A stretch of 11,535 bases of DNA. Source: Bacillota bacterium (GTDB taxonomy: Bacteria; Bacillota; Clostridia; Peptostreptococcales; Anaerovoracaceae). The stretch covers positions 1 through 11,535 of the forward strand of contig JAFYKS010000300.1 of assembly GCA_017537495.1 (NCBI GenBank). The letters run 5' to 3'. This document shows, piece after piece, positions 9,185 through 11,535 of this stretch. Below the pieces are notes generated by a model. It had not been told where the DNA came from. It did not search any database and saw nothing but the letters and a program-made list of their open reading frames with translations. Each line of letters opens with the position of its first letter. Positions within the stretch are counted from its first letter, which is position 1. Position numbers and translations under genes: made by a program.

Positions 9185-9520
9185 TTACATTACGCTGAAC
9201 TTACGGGTCGCGTTGAGATAGCGGCTCAGCATACCCAGGTTAGCGTAATAATAAGCGAACTTCTGCTCCTTCTTCACTTCAATCAGACCGGACTGCACCA
9301 GCTTCTTCACGTGCTGGCTGATGGTGGCCTGTGCATAGTCAAAGTGCTCCACCAGGTCCTTGTTGCACACGGTGGTCATGGAACGGTTGCACTGCATGAT
9401 GTAGCGGAAAATGTTGATGCGTGCAGGATGTGCCAGAGCATCGGACACATTTGCAATCAGCAGAATCTCTTCTTCCGGCATATTCTCTGTAGTAGGATCG
9501 GTTTCTTTTCTCAGTCTCAT
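9185..9520 (-). CDS. ArsR-family winged helix-turn-helix repressor
   Basis: 111 residues from an ATG at 9520, with the ribosome site AAAGGAAG (9531-9538, complement) 10 bases upstream. The frame stays open further upstream to 9649, but that stretch overlaps the promoter and has no ribosome site. The protein shows the ArsR pattern: NVSDALAHPARINIFRYIM, then the recognition helices KDLVEHFDYAQATISQHVKKLVQSGLI (residues 54-80) and a beta-wing EVKKEQKFAYYY. The standard arsenic/metal motif ELCVCDL is absent. Two cysteines (Cys44, Cys52) flank the region where it would be, so a metal, sulfide or redox signal is possible but unproven. It is transcribed away from the sigma-54 activator. Its target is unknown. 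Autorepression is likely from the repeats around its own promoter. Confidence 0.85.
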   Translation of the reverse strand: MRLRKETDPTTENMPEEEILLIANVSDALAHPARINIFRYIMQCNRSMTTVCNKDLVEHFDYAQATISQHVKKLVQSGLIEVKKEQKFAYYYANLGMLSRYLNATRKFSVM

Positions 9521-9558
9521 ATGATTTAAACTTCCTTTATGATAAATTTTATGATTCG

Positions 9559-9611
9559 AAATCGGTAGGTACACGAATGCACCGAATGACATTATACTAC
9601 AAAAAATCGGT
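9559..9611. repeat. Direct repeats around the ArsR promoter (operator candidates)
   Basis: AAATCGGT occurs at 9559-9566 and 9604-9611, 45 bases apart. CGAATG occurs at 9574-9579 and 9583-9588, 9 bases apart. The second AAATCGGT lies between the -35 and -10 boxes of the ArsR promoter, and the CGAATG pair spans the predicted transcription start. The placement suits a repressor site, but the elements are short. Confidence 0.35.
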
Positions 9612-9619
9612 TTTGGGAA
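9591..9619 (-). promoter_or_regulatory. Sigma-70-type promoter of the ArsR gene
   Basis: On the minus strand, TTCCCA (complement of 9614-9619), a 17-base spacer and a perfect TATAAT (complement of 9591-9596). Transcription would start near 9584, leaving a leader of about 64 bases. It diverges from the promoter at 9644-9672, with the palindrome 9633-9648 between the two. Confidence 0.6.
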
Positions 9620-9632
9620 GAAAAAGAGAGGA

Positions 9633-9648
9633 TGCAAAATTATTTGCA
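9633..9648. promoter_or_regulatory. Palindromic operator candidate, TGCAAA-N4-TTTGCA, before the sigma-54 activator gene
   Basis: TGCAAAATTATTTGCA has perfect 6-base arms around ATTA. It overlaps the -35 box (9644-9649) of the activator gene. The same arms with the same spacing recur at 11136-11151 in the enhancer region of the next gene. The most direct reading is one DNA-binding protein, the activator itself, acting as repressor here and activator there. Confidence 0.6.
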
Positions 9649-9672
9649 CCTTTCTTTTTTTTATGATATACT
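9644..9672 (+). promoter_or_regulatory. Sigma-70-type promoter of the sigma-54 activator gene
   Basis: TTGCAC (9644-9649), a 17-base spacer and TATACT (9667-9672). Transcription would start near 9679, about 24 bases before the ATG at 9703. The spacer is very T-rich. Confidence 0.6.
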
Positions 9673-9702
9673 GTATTTGTGGGAAAGTGAGGTGTATGCG
9701 GT

Positions 9703-11100
9703 ATGATGCGGGCTGAATATTATAAGAAGATCATATATGAGCTGATTAACCTGATTGATGAAGGTGTTTACATCGTGGATCAGGAAGGCAAGGGCATCTT
9801 CTATAACCATACCATGGCGGAACTGGAAAAGGTGAACGTGGAAGACGTACTGGGGAAGACCTTCCATGAGGCATTCCCGGACTTCAAGCTGGATGAGTCC
9901 ACCCTGTTCAAAGCTCTGAAAAAGAAAATATCCACCGTGCGTCAGCAGCAGACCTATAAGAATCTCTACGGCAAGGAAATTACCACCATCAACAGCACCA
10001 TTCCGGTCATCGTAGGGGGAGAAACGGTGGCGGCCATCGAGCTGGCCAAGGATATTACCGATATCCGGCAGATGTCTGACAAGCTGATGGAGCTGGGAGG
10101 CGGCGGACAGCCGGAGCGTGAAGAACGGCAGGCGTCTATCAGACGTTACTCCTTCGAAGACATCTGGGGTCAGAACCCGGGCTTCGTCGAAGTGGTGGAC
10201 CGTGCAAAACGTGCCGCATCCGTGGACGCGTCGGTTCTGATTTACGGGGAAACGGGAACCGGCAAAGAACTCTTTGCTCAGAGTATTCATTATGGCGGAG
10301 ACCGCAGAAACAAGCCGTTTCTGGCGCAGAACTGCGCGGCTATTCCGGAGCCTTTGCTGGAAGGTATGCTTTTCGGTACGGCCAAGGGGGGCTTTACCGG
10401 AGCGGTAGACCGGGCGGGACTGTTCGAACAGGCCAACGGGGGAACCCTGCTTCTGGACGAAATCAGTGCCATGCCTTACGATCTGCAGAGCAAGCTGCTG
10501 CGAGTTCTGCAGGAAAACTACATCAGAAGAATCGGCGGAACGAAGGATATTCCTGTAGACGTGCGAATTATCGCCACTGTCAATGAATCGCCGGAGGATC
10601 TGATGGCTCACGGCAAGCTGCGAAAGGACCTGTATTACCGTCTGAACATCGTGAACATCTCCATTCCGCCTCTGCGTGAGCGGCCTGGTGATGTGACGGT
10701 GCTGGCGGAACGGTTCCTGGAAAAGCACAACAAGCGGTTCAATAAGGAGCTGTGGATGATTTCTGACGCGGCGGCCAAACGTCTGCGCAGTTATGAGTAT
10801 CCGGGCAATGTCCGTGAGCTGGAAAACATCATCGAACAGGCAGTTGCCATGGCAGACCGGGAACATGTGCTCAGTGAAAAGCTGCTGAACATGCCGGGGA
10901 CTGCGAAGAAATCACGTCAGTCTGCGCCAAAATACGATGCACAGATTCCGCTGGACCAGTATCTGGATGCCATTGAACGGCAGGTGATCAAAGAAGCCAT
11001 GATCAATGCCAACGGCAACATCAGCAAAGCGGCGGAAACACTGCAGATTAAGCGCCAGACACTGCAGCACAAGCTGAAAAAGTATCACATTATGGGGTAA
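9703..11100 (+). CDS. Sigma-54-dependent transcriptional activator (PAS, AAA+, Fis-type HTH; RocR-like)
   Basis: 465 residues with three domains. A PAS-type sensor is at about 12-122 (LIDEGVYIVDQEGKGIFYNH to the KDITDIRQM end). The AAA+ domain is at about 150-375, with Walker A GETGTGKE (182-189), the sigma-54 contact loop GGFTGA (229-234), Walker B GGTLLLDEI (246-254), the arginine region RKDLYYRL and YPGNVREL (366-373). A Fis-like helix-turn-helix closes the protein (about 438-463, NISKAAETLQIKRQTLQHKL). Such proteins bind upstream sites and use ATP to open sigma-54 promoters. There is no receiver domain, so a small ligand is the likely signal, and the RocR group responds to arginine/ornithine-type signals. 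The ATG at 9703 has GAGGTG (9689-9694) 8 bases upstream. The following gene has a -24/-12 promoter, which makes it the probable target. The loop reads GGFTGA instead of GAFTGA. Confidence 0.93.
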   Translation: MMRAEYYKKIIYELINLIDEGVYIVDQEGKGIFYNHTMAELEKVNVEDVLGKTFHEAFPDFKLDESTLFKALKKKISTVRQQQTYKNLYGKEITTINSTIPVIVGGETVAAIELAKDITDIRQMSDKLMELGGGGQPEREERQASIRRYSFEDIWGQNPGFVEVVDRAKRAASVDASVLIYGETGTGKELFAQSIHYGGDRRNKPFLAQNCAAIPEPLLEGMLFGTAKGGFTGAVDRAGLFEQANGGTLLLDEISAMPYDLQSKLLRVLQENYIRRIGGTKDIPVDVRIIATVNESPEDLMAHGKLRKDLYYRLNIVNISIPPLRERPGDVTVLAERFLEKHNKRFNKELWMISDAAAKRLRSYEYPGNVRELENIIEQAVAMADREHVLSEKLLNMPGTAKKSRQSAPKYDAQIPLDQYLDAIERQVIKEAMINANGNISKAAETLQIKRQTLQHKLKKYHIMG

Positions 11101-11112
11101 AATGGCGAAAAG

Positions 11113-11128
11113 CGCAAATATATTGGCA
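11113..11128. promoter_or_regulatory. Degenerate second activator site
   Basis: CGCAAATATATTGGCA matches the TGCAAA-N4-TTTGCA arms in 10 of 12 positions. Its centre is 23 bases from the perfect copy at 11136-11151. Paired sites about two helical turns apart are common for sigma-54 activators, where a weak and a strong site bind cooperatively. Being degenerate, it could be chance in A/T-rich DNA. Confidence 0.4.
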
Positions 11129-11135
11129 TATATAA

Positions 11136-11151
11136 TGCAAAATATTTTGCA
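11136..11151. promoter_or_regulatory. Upstream activator site candidate, TGCAAA-N4-TTTGCA
   Basis: TGCAAAATATTTTGCA is a perfect 16-base palindrome about 200 bases before the predicted ord transcription start, a normal enhancer distance for sigma-54 systems. The arms and spacing are identical to the site at 9633-9648. It is too A/T-rich and lacks a T tail, so it is not a terminator. Confidence 0.6.
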
Positions 11152-11246
11152 CAATTCAGCTGCAGACTGACGCCGGGCAGGAAAAGTCAGGAAGAGGAAA
11201 GCGGCTGAGAGGGGATATTTTGTGATGTATCTGCAAAAAAACATGA

Positions 11247-11272
11247 TTTCAGGTCGAAAAGTGTGCCTGAAA
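11247..11272. repeat. Inverted repeat TTTCAGG / CCTGAAA upstream of the sigma-54 promoter
   Basis: Arms of 7 bases (11247-11253 and 11266-11272) with a 12-base spacer, centres 19 bases apart. It lies between the activator sites and the -24 element. No T-run follows, so it does not look like a terminator. It may bind a second regulator or assist DNA bending. Confidence 0.4.
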
Positions 11273-11319
11273 ACCTAAATTTTGCGGGAAAACATGTATA
11301 CAATATTCACAGCATGAGG

Positions 11320-11335
11320 TGGCATGATGTTTGCT
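11320..11335 (+). promoter_or_regulatory. Sigma-54 (-24/-12) promoter of the ord gene
   Basis: TGGCATGATGTTTGCT matches the consensus TGGCACG-N4-TTGCW closely: one mismatch (T for C in GGCAC), with the GG and GC dinucleotides intact and 12 bases apart (11321 and 11333). Transcription would begin near 11346. The sigma-54 activator encoded just upstream supports the call. Confidence 0.85.
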
Positions 11336-11410
11336 ACATAATATAGGTGTGAATATCGTTTATAACACGTTATCAAAGTGAATTTTTTTTAGAAAAAGGA
11401 GAGAGTTAAA

Positions 11411-11535
11411 ATGGAAAATGTAAAAGTAATCCTGTGGGGACTTGGTGCTATGGGCGGCGGTATCGGTAAGATGCTGACTAAGAAGAAAGGTGTAGACATC
11501 GTTGGTGCTATCGACATCGGTGCTAAGCTGGGTAA
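11411..11535 (+). CDS. ord: Probable 2,4-diaminopentanoate dehydrogenase (5' end only)
   Basis: Only 41 codons are present: MENVKVILWGLGAMGGGIGK, then a KKKGVDIVGAIDIG segment. This is an N-terminal NAD(P)-binding Rossmann strand-turn-helix (GLGAMGGGIG) followed by the second strand ending in an acidic residue. The exact flavour (VILWGLGAMGGGIGKML...KKGVDIVGAID) resembles, from memory, the clostridial 2,4-diaminopentanoate dehydrogenase of the ornithine oxidation pathway. That enzyme converts (2R,4S)-2,4-diaminopentanoate to 2-amino-4-oxopentanoate with release of ammonia. The sigma-54 control and the RocR-like activator fit amino-acid catabolism. Codons are strongly biased (GGT, GCT, ATC, AAG, CTG) unlike the neighbours, suggesting very high expression. 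Another dihydrodipicolinate-reductase-like dehydrogenase is the alternative, because only the cofactor domain is visible. Confidence 0.75.
   Translation, partial: MENVKVILWGLGAMGGGIGKMLTKKKGVDIVGAIDIGAKLG

Larger units (their letters stand above)
11101..11410 (+). promoter_or_regulatory. 310-base regulatory region of the ord gene, no coding capacity seen
   Basis: The gap between the activator stop and ord holds, in order: two activator-site candidates (11113-11128 and 11136-11151), a GA-rich stretch without obvious signals (about 11160-11220), an isolated TGCAAA half-site (11232-11237), an inverted repeat (11247-11272), the sigma-54 promoter (11320-11335), and a leader of about 65 bases with the ribosome site AAAAAGGAGAG (11394-11404). 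No terminator for the activator gene was found, so some readthrough into ord is possible. Confidence 0.7.

Noticed and set aside
9521..9649. Longer ArsR frame starting at 9649
   Set aside because: The extra 43 codons cover the ArsR promoter and the palindrome. The ribosome site sits just before ATG 9520.
9696..9716. Six-codon upstream frame overlapping the activator start (ATG at 9696)
   Set aside because: Too short and too close to the GAGGTG ribosome site that serves ATG 9703. Probably chance.
9661..10866. A 401-codon open frame on the minus strand across the activator gene
   Set aside because: It lies antisense to a gene with clear PAS, AAA+ and HTH motifs. Its translation has no recognisable domain, is rich in His/Arg/Gln as expected for a shadow frame, and has no ribosome site.
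11136..11151. Palindrome as a terminator of the activator gene
   Set aside because: Very A/T-rich, weak stem with no loop and no following T-run. Its twin at 9633-9648 lies in a promoter, not behind a gene.

Overview
The window looks like the chromosome of an anaerobic, amino-acid-fermenting Firmicute (Clostridia-like). The grounds are strong AAGGAGG-type ribosome sites, frequent non-ATG starts (TTG and GTG), a yycJ/rlmH/pgeF-type housekeeping cluster, an F-type ATP synthase whose c subunit carries a Na+-type ligand set, and the start of a gene that looks like 2,4-diaminopentanoate dehydrogenase, an enzyme of oxidative ornithine fermentation. Base composition is close to balanced by eye. I do not name a genus.

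Layout. (1) 1-380, minus strand: 5' part of a cytidine deaminase gene, with its own promoter in the 381-547 gap. (2) 548-2768, plus strand: a compact operon of a YycJ/WalJ-like metallo-beta-lactamase-fold hydrolase, the 23S rRNA methyltransferase RlmH and the PgeF/YlmD-family protein. It ends at a clear terminator (2786-2815). (3) 2955-9118, plus strand: a complete atp operon in the order a, c, b, delta, alpha, gamma, beta, epsilon (atpBEFHAGDC), without a recognisable atpI, closed by a hairpin that can serve both strands (9128-9156). (4) 9185-9520, minus strand: a small ArsR-type repressor gene. (5) 9703-11100, plus strand: a PAS/AAA+/Fis-type sigma-54 activator of the RocR-like class, transcribed divergently from arsR. 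(6) 11101-11410: a 310-base regulatory region with palindromic activator-site candidates, a further inverted repeat and a close match to a -24/-12 sigma-54 promoter. (7) 11411 to the end: the first 41 codons of the probable diaminopentanoate dehydrogenase gene (ord).

How the parts work together. The sigma-54 activator, its presumed binding sites and the -24/-12 promoter form a self-contained switch for the ornithine-oxidation operon that probably continues to the right. The palindrome TGCAAA-N4-TTTGCA occurs both in the enhancer position before ord and on the -35 box of the activator's own promoter. This predicts activation of ord together with negative autoregulation. The ATP synthase next door is probably Na+-coupled.

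Three points need a second look. The a-subunit gene has an in-frame TAA at codon 21, directly after a well-placed start and ribosome site. The epsilon subunit is only 95 residues and lacks the C-terminal helical domain. An 8-base inverted repeat with 21-base centre spacing overlaps the predicted -10 box of the atp operon. No RNA genes, CRISPR arrays, insertion sequences or prophage parts were seen.
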